Of a stretch of DNA of 64,000 bases, positions 45,639 through 53,482 are shown piece by piece. The first letter of the stretch is position 1, and each line of letters begins with the position of its first letter. The stretch lies in contig NZ_FRAM01000003.1 of assembly GCF_900142325.1 (NCBI RefSeq), forward strand, positions 1 to 64,000, in the 5' to 3' direction. A program made the translations under genes and the position numbers. The notes beneath the pieces are model-generated. The model had not been told where the DNA came from, searched no databases, and saw only the letters and a list, made by a program, of their open reading frames with translations. This stretch comes from Epilithonimonas mollis. GTDB lineage: Bacteria > Bacteroidota > Bacteroidia > Flavobacteriales > Weeksellaceae.

Positions 45639-46628
45639 TTAATTCAAAATTTTAAAAATCACCCACCTCAATAATGCGTCCAGCAATAAAACCCCTAAGG
45701 CTATCCAAAGAAAAATTCTGAAATACTCCTCATAATTATATAATTTAGACGATTTAACATCTGACTTTTCCAGCTGATTGATCTCGTCATAAACATTCTG
45801 TAAACTGCTGTTGGATGTTGCCCGGAAATATTTTCCGCCCGTTAGCTGTGCAATATCTATCAGCGTATTTTCATCTATTTCGGTTTTCTGTTCTGTAAAA
45901 ACAATGTCTCCAAAAATATTTGTTCCTGTCGGGAAAGCCGCAAAACCATTACTTCCAATCCCGACAGTATAGACTTTTATCCCGTTATTTTTTGCCAGTT
46001 CTGCGGCGATCTGCGGCGGCATTGCATTGATAACTGTATTCACGCCGTCAGTCATCAGAATAATGATTTTACTTTTGGCCTTACTTTTTTTAAGGTGATT
46101 TACTGCAACAGATAAACCTTCTCCTATTGCTGTTCCCGGCTGCAGCTCTAAAGGATTAAGCTGATTCAGCTCATCGACAACAACCTGATGATCAGTTGTT
46201 AAAGGTACTTTGGTGTAAGCTTCTCCAGAATAGGCAACCAAGCCTATTCTGTCATTTTCTCTTTTATTCACGAAATCAATCGCAATTTTTTTTAGGGCTT
46301 CCAACCTGTCCGGATCCAGATCTTTTGCCAGCATACTGAGCGAAACGTCTACGGAAAGCATGATATCAATTCCTTTGGACTCGTCCCTGTCCTGCGAAAT
46401 CGTATAAGTCCTTGGTCTTGCAAGTGCAATAATCAATGCTGTAAGGATAAAATATTTCGAAACCTTCAGAAAAGTCATTACAAATGAAATATTCCCGCTT
46501 GGTTTCATATTGCTGACAGACGACACAGCAATACCTTTGCTTTTTTTCTTGCCATAATCCATTATTAATAAAGGAATGAAAATAACAAAAAGCAATAAAA
46601 ACCACGGACTGTAAAATTCGAAATTCAC
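45639..46628 (-). CDS. batA: VWA-domain membrane protein, BatA
   Basis: Protein of 329 residues with N-terminal helices (FLLLFVIFIPLLIMDYG and FILTALIIALARPRTY), a VWA domain with MIDAS DVSLSMLAKDLDPDRLE, LMTDGVNTV and a C-terminal helix. Proteins of this type, with MoxR and BatB, are needed for oxygen tolerance in Bacteroides and are thought to act as chaperone-like complexes at the envelope; that role here is by analogy. It lies 4 bp before batB and 94 bp after the BatD-like gene. Confidence 0.88.
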   Translation of the reverse strand: MNFEFYSPWFLLLFVIFIPLLIMDYGKKKSKGIAVSSVSNMKPSGNISFVMTFLKVSKYFILTALIIALARPRTYTISQDRDESKGIDIMLSVDVSLSMLAKDLDPDRLEALKKIAIDFVNKRENDRIGLVAYSGEAYTKVPLTTDHQVVVDELNQLNPLELQPGTAIGEGLSVAVNHLKKSKAKSKIIILMTDGVNTVINAMPPQIAAELAKNNGIKVYTVGIGSNGFAAFPTGTNIFGDIVFTEQKTEIDENTLIDIAQLTGGKYFRATSNSSLQNVYDEINQLEKSDVKSSKLYNYEEYFRIFLWIALGVLLLDALLRWVIFKILN

Positions 46629-46722
46629 GTTAATTATTAATGATTTTTAAATCACCAGAGGCTTTACCTAAGGTTACAATATTGGACGTTCAGAGTTCAT
46701 TATTTTTTTCAAATCCATTCCC

Positions 46723-47622
46723 TCAAACATTTGTATTCCGAAGATTTTCAGCTTCAATATCTTTTGTGGAACGCTTCACAAAATCTCTTATTTCTATAAA
46801 ATCTTTTGACATCAATTCTTTTGTAGGGATTGTTTTTGCAAATTTCACAAGGTCACCACGCAAAAATATGTCTTCCACGATCTTTTCATTTTCCTGAGAA
46901 ATCGCATTGGTATTTTTCATATATTCTATCAGATCATCAGTCAGCAAAACATCTGCAGGAATATGATACTGTTTGGTAATAAAATTTCTGGTAATCTCAA
47001 TCAGTTCAACATAAAAAGATCTGAAATTTTCATTTTCGATATAATTCTTCTTTCTAAGTTTCTCCAAATCTTTTAAAGTTTGATTTGTAGTTACAGCAGG
47101 ACTGTCTTTGCGTTTTCTTCCCCATTTTACAATTCCGATGATCAGAACAATGATTGCAATAACAATCAGGAAAAGAAGAACGTAGAATTTGTATAAATCC
47201 CAGTAATCCTGGACATTCAGTTCCACTTCTTTATTCTTCATTATATCATTAATCTGATCGCCTTTTTTAGCTGTATTAATGACTTCAACTTCATAAGGAA
47301 TGGTTTTCAGTATTTTATTCCCGACCTTAACCTGGATTTCCGGAATCGTAAATTTCCCTTCCTGAAAAATCGCAAATTTCACAGAGCGAAGATATATGTC
47401 TTTTTGCTTCGCAATGCTGTCATTCACCATTTCAAAATGAAAAGGCAGCAACTCATTCCTTGGCGCAAGCTGCACATCTTTCCCGTCAAGATCGAGAATC
47501 TGAATTTTAAAAACAGCTACTTCGCCTAACGCCAAAGTCGTCTTATCAAGACTTGATGTTAAAGTCTGACCTAATCCAAAAGTCGAAATAAAGAGAAAAA
47601 GTGAAAGAAAATATTTAAACAT
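46723..47622 (-). CDS. BatD-like membrane protein of the bat operon
   Basis: Protein of 299 residues with a signal peptide (LFLFISTFGLGQ), one extracytoplasmic beta-rich domain (LTSSLDKTTLALGEVAVFKIQI and YLRSVKFAIFQEGKFTIPEIQVKVG), a single helix (FYVLLFLIVIAIIVLIIGIV) and a cytosolic helical tail (LLTDDLIEYMKNTNAISQ). The N-terminal pattern resembles BatD, but the protein is only about half the length of a full BatD. It is located between the DUF58 gene and batA, the usual place for such proteins in Bacteroidota. Role unknown beyond membership of the operon. Confidence 0.75.
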   Translation of the reverse strand: MFKYFLSLFLFISTFGLGQTLTSSLDKTTLALGEVAVFKIQILDLDGKDVQLAPRNELLPFHFEMVNDSIAKQKDIYLRSVKFAIFQEGKFTIPEIQVKVGNKILKTIPYEVEVINTAKKGDQINDIMKNKEVELNVQDYWDLYKFYVLLFLIVIAIIVLIIGIVKWGRKRKDSPAVTTNQTLKDLEKLRKKNYIENENFRSFYVELIEITRNFITKQYHIPADVLLTDDLIEYMKNTNAISQENEKIVEDIFLRGDLVKFAKTIPTKELMSKDFIEIRDFVKRSTKDIEAENLRNTNV

Positions 47623-47672
47623 TATCGGTTGCAGGTTGATCTTTTTGATTATTTCAGTTTTTATTCCTGATT

Positions 47673-48533
47673 TTATTTTCTAAAATATTGATACAAAGAT
47701 TTGCTGTAATCATCAGAAGTATTGATGTCTAAAAAATGAGCCGACGAATTTTCGAACTCATCTTTTGTCTGACGCATTTTTTGTTTTTGCTGTTCTGCAA
47801 AATCGTAGCGCCATCTTGCGCTGGAAGTATTTGCCCAGACTTGTTTCCCGGTTTCTGCATCGCGAAAAAGCGCATAACCAATATCCGGGATCTCCATATC
47901 TTTTTCATCATAAATCCTAAGTCCCAAAACCTGATGTTTCCTGGCAGTCACATTAAGAATTTTCTGGTCAAATTCATCCTCAAAATCTGAAAACAGAAAC
48001 ACTAGGGATTTTCTTTTGAAAACACTCATCATATAATTGAAAGCTGTATCCAGATTTGATTTGGCAGGAACATAATCTGCAGACAGAATATTACTGATAA
48101 TCGACAAAACGTGCTTTCTGCCTTTCTGTGGCGGAACGACTTTGAGAACTTTATCCGCGTATAAAATCAAGCCTACTTTATCATTATTTCCTGCGGCCGA
48201 AAATCCCAGAGATGCACAGATCTCAGCAACATATTCTCTTTTCAGCTGCGTTTTGGTTCCGTAATCCATTGATGCAGAAACATCAACCACAAGCATCATC
48301 GTAAGCTCGCGCTCCTCCTCCATTACTTTCACAAATGGTTCGCGGAAACGCGCAGTTTTGTTCCAGTCGATTCGTCTTGTATCATCTCCGAATTGATATT
48401 GTCGCACTTCTGAAAACGTCATTCCCTGACCTTTGAAAGCGCTGTGATATTGTCCCATTAGCGATGCTTCCGTTTTCTTTCGGGTCCGGATTTCTATCTG
48501 CTTTACTTTTTTGACAATATCTTTTATCTCCAT
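47673..48533 (-). CDS. DUF58 domain protein
   Basis: Cytosolic protein of 286 residues with the DUF58 signature GMTFSEVRQYQFGDDTRRIDWNKTAR and a VWA-like fold containing VVDVSASMDYG (a MIDAS DxSxS). FLFSDFEDEFD resembles the second MIDAS loop. DUF58 proteins accompany MoxR AAA ATPases and are thought to link them to VWA partners. It lies 106 bp downstream of moxR and 50 bp before the BatD-like gene on the same strand. Confidence 0.88.
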   Translation of the reverse strand: MEIKDIVKKVKQIEIRTRKKTEASLMGQYHSAFKGQGMTFSEVRQYQFGDDTRRIDWNKTARFREPFVKVMEEERELTMMLVVDVSASMDYGTKTQLKREYVAEICASLGFSAAGNNDKVGLILYADKVLKVVPPQKGRKHVLSIISNILSADYVPAKSNLDTAFNYMMSVFKRKSLVFLFSDFEDEFDQKILNVTARKHQVLGLRIYDEKDMEIPDIGYALFRDAETGKQVWANTSSARWRYDFAEQQKQKMRQTKDEFENSSAHFLDINTSDDYSKSLYQYFRK

Positions 48534-48559
48534 TTTAACGCTGGTGCTTTTTGGCGGTC

Positions 48560-48629
48560 ATCGGTTGATAGTTTTCAGGCATCTTAGTTTTTTCAAAAAC
48601 AATACGACGAGTGACCACTATCAACTGAT
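48560..48629. other. Imperfect inverted repeat between moxR and DUF58 genes
   Basis: ATCGGTTGATAGT (48560-48572) and ACTATCAACTGAT (48617-48629) match at 12 of 13 positions around about 44 bp. The GTTGATAGT unit also occurs after rlmB (51981-51996), so it may be part of a small dispersed repeat. Confidence 0.35.
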
Positions 48630-48638
48630 TAACCATTT

Positions 48639-49643
48639 TTAAGGGGCTTGTATTTTCCCTAAAATTTTATTCACTATATCATCCTGAGAAATCTCCTCTG
48701 CTTCGGCTTCAAAGCTCAATCCGATTCTGTGTCTCAAAACATCTTTTGCAATTTCTTTCACATCTTCAGGAATTACAAATGCTCTTCCTTTGATGAAAGC
48801 ATAAGCTCTGGAAGCAATTGCCAAGTTGATACTTGCTCTCGGCGACGCTCCAAAACTGATATAATTTTTGATGTCAGACAATCCATATTTTTCAGGATAA
48901 CGGGTCGCGAAAACCATATCCAGAATATATTTCTCGATCTTTTCATCCAGATAAATCTGATTGATAAGTTTTTTAGCTTCAACAATCTGATTCAGATCCA
49001 CCACTTTTCTGATCTGAGGAATATCCTGCGTAGAAATCATTCGCATTACTTTTCTTTCGTCCTCAAATTCAGGATAATCTATTTTACATTTCAGCATAAA
49101 ACGGTCAGTCTGCGCTTCTGGCAAAAGATAAGTTCCTTCCTGGTCAATTGGATTTTGAGTCGCTAAAACTAAGAATGGTTTTGGCAAAGACATCGTCTCA
49201 TCGCCGATTGTCACTTGCTTTTCCTGCATCACTTCCAGCAAAGCAGACTGAACTTTCGCGGGCGCACGGTTAATCTCATCTGCCAAAACGAAATTGGCGA
49301 AAACCGGGCCTTTTTTTATAGAAAAATCGTTATCTCTTACATTATAAATCATTGTTCCCACCACATCCGCAGGCAACAAATCCGGCGTAAACTGAATCCT
49401 GGAAAACTCGCCATCAACAGCTTCGGACAAAGTTTTGATTGCTAAAGTTTTGGCCAACCCGGGAACACCTTCTAAAAGAACGTGGCCGTTGCCGAGAAGT
49501 CCTATCAAAAGACGGTCAATCATATATTCCTGACCGATAATAGCGCGGTTGATTTCTTGTTTTAAAATAGAAAAAAAGTAATTCTGTTCTTTTACTTTTT
49601 CTGTAAGCTGTCTGATATCTTCTGCTTGATTCAATTCTGACAT
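48639..49643 (-). CDS. MoxR-family AAA+ ATPase
   Basis: Cytosolic AAA+ ATPase of 334 residues. Walker A is EGVPGLAKT, Walker B LADEINRAPAKVQSALLEVMQE (split at about residues 117-138), sensor 1 LATQNPIDQEGTY, and the arginine finger region is in ASPRASINLAIASRAYA. MoxR proteins act as chaperones that assemble or mature metal or envelope complexes with VWA partners, all of which lie directly downstream. It is first in the five-gene bat operon. Confidence 0.92.
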   Translation of the reverse strand: MSELNQAEDIRQLTEKVKEQNYFFSILKQEINRAIIGQEYMIDRLLIGLLGNGHVLLEGVPGLAKTLAIKTLSEAVDGEFSRIQFTPDLLPADVVGTMIYNVRDNDFSIKKGPVFANFVLADEINRAPAKVQSALLEVMQEKQVTIGDETMSLPKPFLVLATQNPIDQEGTYLLPEAQTDRFMLKCKIDYPEFEDERKVMRMISTQDIPQIRKVVDLNQIVEAKKLINQIYLDEKIEKYILDMVFATRYPEKYGLSDIKNYISFGASPRASINLAIASRAYAFIKGRAFVIPEDVKEIAKDVLRHRIGLSFEAEAEEISQDDIVNKILGKIQAP

Positions 49644-49792
49644 GGTAAATATTAAAAATATAATTGGTAAATTTCATACAAAAACAGGCAACGGCAAACA
49701 CAACAACTGCTAATCTTGCGTTAAATATTTGTTAAAATAAAACCTGGTTTGTTACAGGATTTTTTCTTTGATTCTTAATAAAATCAGATTAT

Positions 49793-49823
49793 TTGTCGTT
49801 TATTTATAATTAATATAACTTTG
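49793..49823 (+). promoter_or_regulatory. Promoter of the DinB-family gene
   Basis: TTG (49793-49795), 20 bp, then TAACTTTG (49816-49823), close to the Bacteroidota consensus. It shows that the in-frame TTG at 49821 lies inside the promoter and ATG 49848 is the start. Confidence 0.65.
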
Positions 49824-49847
49824 AACCCACAAAATCTTTATTTGAAA

Positions 49848-50324
49848 ATGAATTATCATTTTGCCAATCACAGACAAGTCAGAAAAAATCTGCTTTATAT
49901 TTTACAAAACACTTCCGAAAAGGATCTTCTTACAATCCCGGACGGGTTCAACAATAACATCTACTGGAACATCGCACATTGTATTGCAACACAGCAACTG
50001 CTCTGTTATTACCTGAGCGGAAACCAGTTCCGGATTGATAAATACTGGGTGGAAACTTACAAAAAAGGAACTTTTGCCAATGTTGATGTGAAGCAGTCTG
50101 AAATGGAAGATTTAGCCTATCTTTTAATTGAAACTTCAAAAATCCTGATGAAAGATTTTGACAATGATTTCTTTCCGGATTACACGCCATATTCCACGAG
50201 TTTCGGGATTGATTTGAAGAATATTCAGGATGCAATTATTTTTAATAATATGCATGAAAGTATTCATTATGGTTATATCCTGGCGCAGAAACGGGCTTTG
50301 ATCGGTGAAGGATTGAGCTTATAA
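49848..50324 (+). CDS. DinB-family protein
   Basis: Four-helix metalloprotein-like DinB protein of 158 residues. The visible metal-type histidines are in IYWNIAHCIATQQ (His of the second helix) and NNMHESIHYGYILAQKRAL (two histidines in the last helix), matching the three-His site of the fold. DinB proteins in Gram-positive and Bacteroidota species include thiol transferases and DNA-damage genes of unknown chemistry. The ATG at 49848 follows a good promoter. It is monocistronic or leads into the DUF4919 gene 26 bp downstream. Confidence 0.82.
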   Translation: MNYHFANHRQVRKNLLYILQNTSEKDLLTIPDGFNNNIYWNIAHCIATQQLLCYYLSGNQFRIDKYWVETYKKGTFANVDVKQSEMEDLAYLLIETSKILMKDFDNDFFPDYTPYSTSFGIDLKNIQDAIIFNNMHESIHYGYILAQKRALIGEGLSL

Positions 50325-50350
50325 ATTATTTGCAAATTTAAATTCGCATT

Positions 50351-51028
50351 ATGTATAAAAAACTATTATCCATTACCTTTTTAGCATTTACAATTATTTT
50401 ATTTGCTCAAAATCTTGAATTCAAGGTTCCGAACTACAATGAAATAAAAAAGCATATTGAAGATAAAAAGTCAGAATTTTATTATCCAGATTTGCTGTCC
50501 AAGCTAAAAAAGAATGATACACTTTTAACCAAAGATCAATACAAACATTTATATTTCGGATATATTTTTCAAAAAGAATATAATCCTTACCATAGAGGTA
50601 AAAGTGATGAAAAGCTTTCAAAATATTACAGAGGCGAATTTGAAAAAAATGAATTTCCTGAAGTTATAAATACGCTTAAAGAATCATTGGAAGAATTCCC
50701 ATTAGACCTACGAAGCTTGAATTTTCTTTCTTATCTCTATCATCTCAATGGTAGTGAAGATATGGCAAAAACAACATCCTTAATTTTCCAAGGATTATTT
50801 GAAGCTATACTTTCATCCGGAGATGGCAATAAATGTGAAACCGCTTTTCATGTGATTTCAGTAAGCCACGAATATGTTTTGCTGAATATGTTTGACCTGA
50901 AATCTATATCTCAAAGCTTCAATGGAAAGTGTGATTTTTTACAATTCGAAAAAGATAAGTACAGAGTTCCCGGGATTTATTTCAATGTTGAAAAACTTCA
51001 GGAAAAAAATATTAATCTTCTGCGGTAG
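50351..51028 (+). CDS. DUF4919 domain protein
   Basis: Exported protein of 225 residues in the Bacteroidota DUF4919 family. A signal peptide (LSITFLAFTIILFAQ) is followed by FKVPNYNEIKKHIEDKKSEFYYPDLLSKL, the family's start (about residues 24-53), then DQYKHLYFGYIFQKEYNPY and a helical TPR-like part (PEVINTLKESLEEFPLDLRSLNFLSYLYHLNG, in pieces). It ends in a cysteine-containing region. No function is established. It follows the DinB gene by 26 bp. Confidence 0.82.
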   Translation: MYKKLLSITFLAFTIILFAQNLEFKVPNYNEIKKHIEDKKSEFYYPDLLSKLKKNDTLLTKDQYKHLYFGYIFQKEYNPYHRGKSDEKLSKYYRGEFEKNEFPEVINTLKESLEEFPLDLRSLNFLSYLYHLNGSEDMAKTTSLIFQGLFEAILSSGDGNKCETAFHVISVSHEYVLLNMFDLKSISQSFNGKCDFLQFEKDKYRVPGIYFNVEKLQEKNINLLR

Positions 51029-51208
51029 ATCTGAAATTGAATCTGATTAATCTCAAATATATTTTCATTTTTTTAAGTTTTTAAATTTTTCAAAACTTTT
51101 AAATCACGCTTTATCTTTGTTCTGTCAGGACATTGAGGGTATTTCGTTTGAATTTTCTGAACTTAAAAAATTACAATTTTGTTAAGATATAACTAATCCC
51201 AAAAACCT

Positions 51209-51216
51209 TACTTTTG
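51209..51216 (+). promoter_or_regulatory. rlmB promoter -7 box
   Basis: TACTTTTG matches TAnnTTTG, 18 bp before ATG 51235. The in-frame TTG at 51214 lies inside this box and is therefore not the start. Confidence 0.55.
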
Positions 51217-51234
51217 CAAAACAAATTTTCATCA

Positions 51235-51987
51235 ATGAACGAACAGAAAAAAGATGACTTCATCTTCGGACTAAGACCTGTAATGGAAGCTCTGGAAGCC
51301 GGAAAAACAATAGATAAAATATTCATTCAGAATGCTTTACAAGGCGAAATCTATATAGAGCTGAAACAACTTCTTGCCAAACATAATCTGCGTCCAAACT
51401 ACGTTCCTGTAGAAAAACTCAATCGTTTTACGAGAAAAAACCATCAAGGTGTCGTTGCTTTTATTTCTGATGTTCCGTTTTATAAAATTGAAGATGTTTT
51501 GCCTCAACTTTTCGAAGAGGGGAAAACACCTTTTATCCTGATACTGGACAGACTGACCGATGTAAGAAACTTTGGTGCTATTTGCAGAACTGCAGAATGC
51601 GTAGGAATCGATGCCATTCTGATCCCGGAAAAAGGTGGTGCACCCATCAACTCAGATGCTATTAAAACTTCTGCCGGAGCGATTTATAACATCAAAATTT
51701 GTAAAGAAAAAAATCTTGCACATTCGGTGGATTTTCTACAGCAAAGTGGTATCAAGGTTTTTGCAGCAACTGAAAAGGCGCAGAAATTGATATACGATGC
51801 AGACTTCACGGAACCTTGTGCAATCGTTATGGGAAATGAGGAAACAGGGATTTCAAAAGAAGTACTTCATCACTCGGATGAGAAAATAAAACTTCCTATA
51901 GAAGGTAAAACCCAGTCTCTGAACGTCTCTGTAGCTTGTGGTGCCATTCTTTACGAAGCTGTGAGACAAAAAATAGTTGTTGGTTGA
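51235..51987 (+). CDS. rlmB: 23S rRNA (guanosine-2'-O-)-methyltransferase RlmB
   Basis: SpoU/TrmH-family SAM-dependent methyltransferase of 250 residues, predicted to methylate the 2'-O of guanosine 2251 in 23S rRNA. An N-terminal substrate-binding domain (FIFGLRPVMEALEAG) is followed by the trefoil-knot motifs LDRLTDVRNFGAICRTAE, AIVMGNEETGIS and LNVSVACGAILYEAVR. ATG 51235 is used because the promoter -7 box overlaps the earlier TTG. The assignment to RlmB and not another SpoU paralogue rests on overall similarity and is likely but not certain. Confidence 0.88.
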   Translation: MNEQKKDDFIFGLRPVMEALEAGKTIDKIFIQNALQGEIYIELKQLLAKHNLRPNYVPVEKLNRFTRKNHQGVVAFISDVPFYKIEDVLPQLFEEGKTPFILILDRLTDVRNFGAICRTAECVGIDAILIPEKGGAPINSDAIKTSAGAIYNIKICKEKNLAHSVDFLQQSGIKVFAATEKAQKLIYDADFTEPCAIVMGNEETGISKEVLHHSDEKIKLPIEGKTQSLNVSVACGAILYEAVRQKIVVG

Positions 51988-52046
51988 TAGTTGATAATCA
52001 CTCCATCATTACTCAAAATCATTATATTATTATTCAAATATCATTT

Positions 52047-53090
52047 ATGAAAAAAATAACAGCGCTTGCGCTAATCGCAATAACACTAGTTGCTTGTAAA
52101 AAAGAAACTAAAACCATCACCAGAGTTGACCCAAAAACAGGAAAAACTGAAACTGTGACTGTAGAAGTTTCGGCGGAAGAAGCAGCAAAGCCAAAAGCAA
52201 TTGCTGACAGCAGCGGCGTTTACAAGCAAAAATTTATTCTTGAAAAAGGTGTTACCTATCCGTTGGTATCTTATCAGAGAGAAATCCAGTCTCTGACGAC
52301 GCCTGACGGCAAAACCATTTCCGGAACCAACGAAACAACGGACGAAATGTCCGTAACGGTGAATGATTTCAAGGATAATATCTATGATATGACTCTGAAT
52401 ATGGTTGGAAAAAGAATGTCCAGTTCAGCAAACGGAAAGACAGTTGTAATTGACACAAAACAATCTGCTCCAAAAGAGGAAAGTCTGAAAATGGATTACA
52501 TGGTAAGTAAAGGTTTAGCCGGAAACAAGCTAAGCGTAAAAATGGACATCTATGGAAATATCAAATCCATTACAGGCTTCGAATCCGTGCATAACAATCT
52601 GAGAAAAGCGATTGCCGGAACGATCAGAGAAAAGAAACAGCAGGATGCGATTATCGAAAACTTCAAAGCTGGGTTCAATGAAGAAATGATGAAAGAACAG
52701 CTAAGCAAAAACCTAAAACTGATTCCGTCGAAAGGCACAAAAATCGGGGAAAAATGGACGACTTCTGAAGATATCGACCCAAACGGAAAGCTGAAGCAAA
52801 CCTTGACTTTCACTTTGGTAAAAGTTGAAGACGGAAAAGCGGAAATCAGCGTGACTGGTGTAATCCCATCCAAATCTGACAAGCAGTCTAAAGACGGCAT
52901 GACGCACACAATGAGCATGGGCGGCTCCGAAAGCGGAAAAATCATCATCGATGAAAATACAGGCTGGCTGTTGAATCAGAATCTGTCGGTAAAAACAAAT
53001 CAGAAAGAAAGCCTATCCGACGGAAAACAGACGCAAAGTATGTCGAAAAACGCCACAACATCTATTATCATTAATCCTTCTTATAAATAA
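52047..53090 (+). CDS. DUF6263-family lipoprotein
   Basis: Predicted lipoprotein of 347 residues. The signal LIAITLVACKK contains the lipobox, and the +2 and +3 lysines do not look like an inner-membrane retention signal. The mature part begins with repeated Lys/Thr/Val (KTGKTETVTVEVSAEEAAK), then a beta-rich body (YPLVSYQREIQSLTTPDG; MDYMVSKGLAGNKLSVKMD; IGEKWTTSEDIDPNGKLKQ) and ends QKESLSDGKQTQSMSK. ATG 52047 is chosen over a longer frame because it starts the signal peptide. DUF6263 proteins are widespread in Flavobacteriia; no function is established. It is followed 9 bp later by a DUF4834 gene. Confidence 0.78.
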   Translation: MKKITALALIAITLVACKKETKTITRVDPKTGKTETVTVEVSAEEAAKPKAIADSSGVYKQKFILEKGVTYPLVSYQREIQSLTTPDGKTISGTNETTDEMSVTVNDFKDNIYDMTLNMVGKRMSSSANGKTVVIDTKQSAPKEESLKMDYMVSKGLAGNKLSVKMDIYGNIKSITGFESVHNNLRKAIAGTIREKKQQDAIIENFKAGFNEEMMKEQLSKNLKLIPSKGTKIGEKWTTSEDIDPNGKLKQTLTFTLVKVEDGKAEISVTGVIPSKSDKQSKDGMTHTMSMGGSESGKIIIDENTGWLLNQNLSVKTNQKESLSDGKQTQSMSKNATTSIIINPSYK

Positions 53091-53099
53091 AATCTGGAA

Positions 53100-53327
53100 A
53101 TGAAATACATTTTCGAATTCATATTGGCAACCATCATTATATTCTTTGTCTGGAATATTCTGAAAAGATTGTTTTTCAATGCGTTTTATAAGAACTTCCC
53201 AACATTGAATCCTAAAAATCACCAGCAAAACGAACAAACAAATACTAAAAAAATGCCTAAGCAAAAGGTCAACTGGGACGCAGAAACTGTGGATTATGAG
53301 GAAGTGAGGGATGATAAAAAAGATTAG
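53100..53327 (+). CDS. DUF4834 small membrane protein
   Basis: Protein of 75 residues, one N-terminal helix (IFEFILATIIIFFVWNILKRLFF) then a polar, Gln/Asn-rich and finally acidic tail (KQKVNWDAETVDYEEVRDDKKD, as two halves). This is the standard DUF4834 layout of Flavobacteriia. It follows the DUF6263 gene by 9 bp, so the two share a transcript ending in a terminator about 50 bp later. Function unknown. Confidence 0.8.
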   Translation: MKYIFEFILATIIIFFVWNILKRLFFNAFYKNFPTLNPKNHQQNEQTNTKKMPKQKVNWDAETVDYEEVRDDKKD

Positions 53328-53350
53328 TTAAAATCTTAATTAAAATAAAT

Positions 53351-53390
53351 ACAAAACCTTTCAGATTATGAAGTCTGAAAGGTTTTTTAA
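53351..53390 (+). terminator. Terminator after DUF4834 gene
   Basis: AAAACCTTTCAGA (53353-53365) pairs with TCTGAAAGGTTTT (53374-53386), then Ts. Confidence 0.88.
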
Positions 53391-53482
53391 TATTAAATTT
53401 GGAATTTAATTTTTAAAACAATTTTAAATTGGGATTAATCCTAAAAATTTAATATCTGAAGTCTAATATCTAACATCTATTT

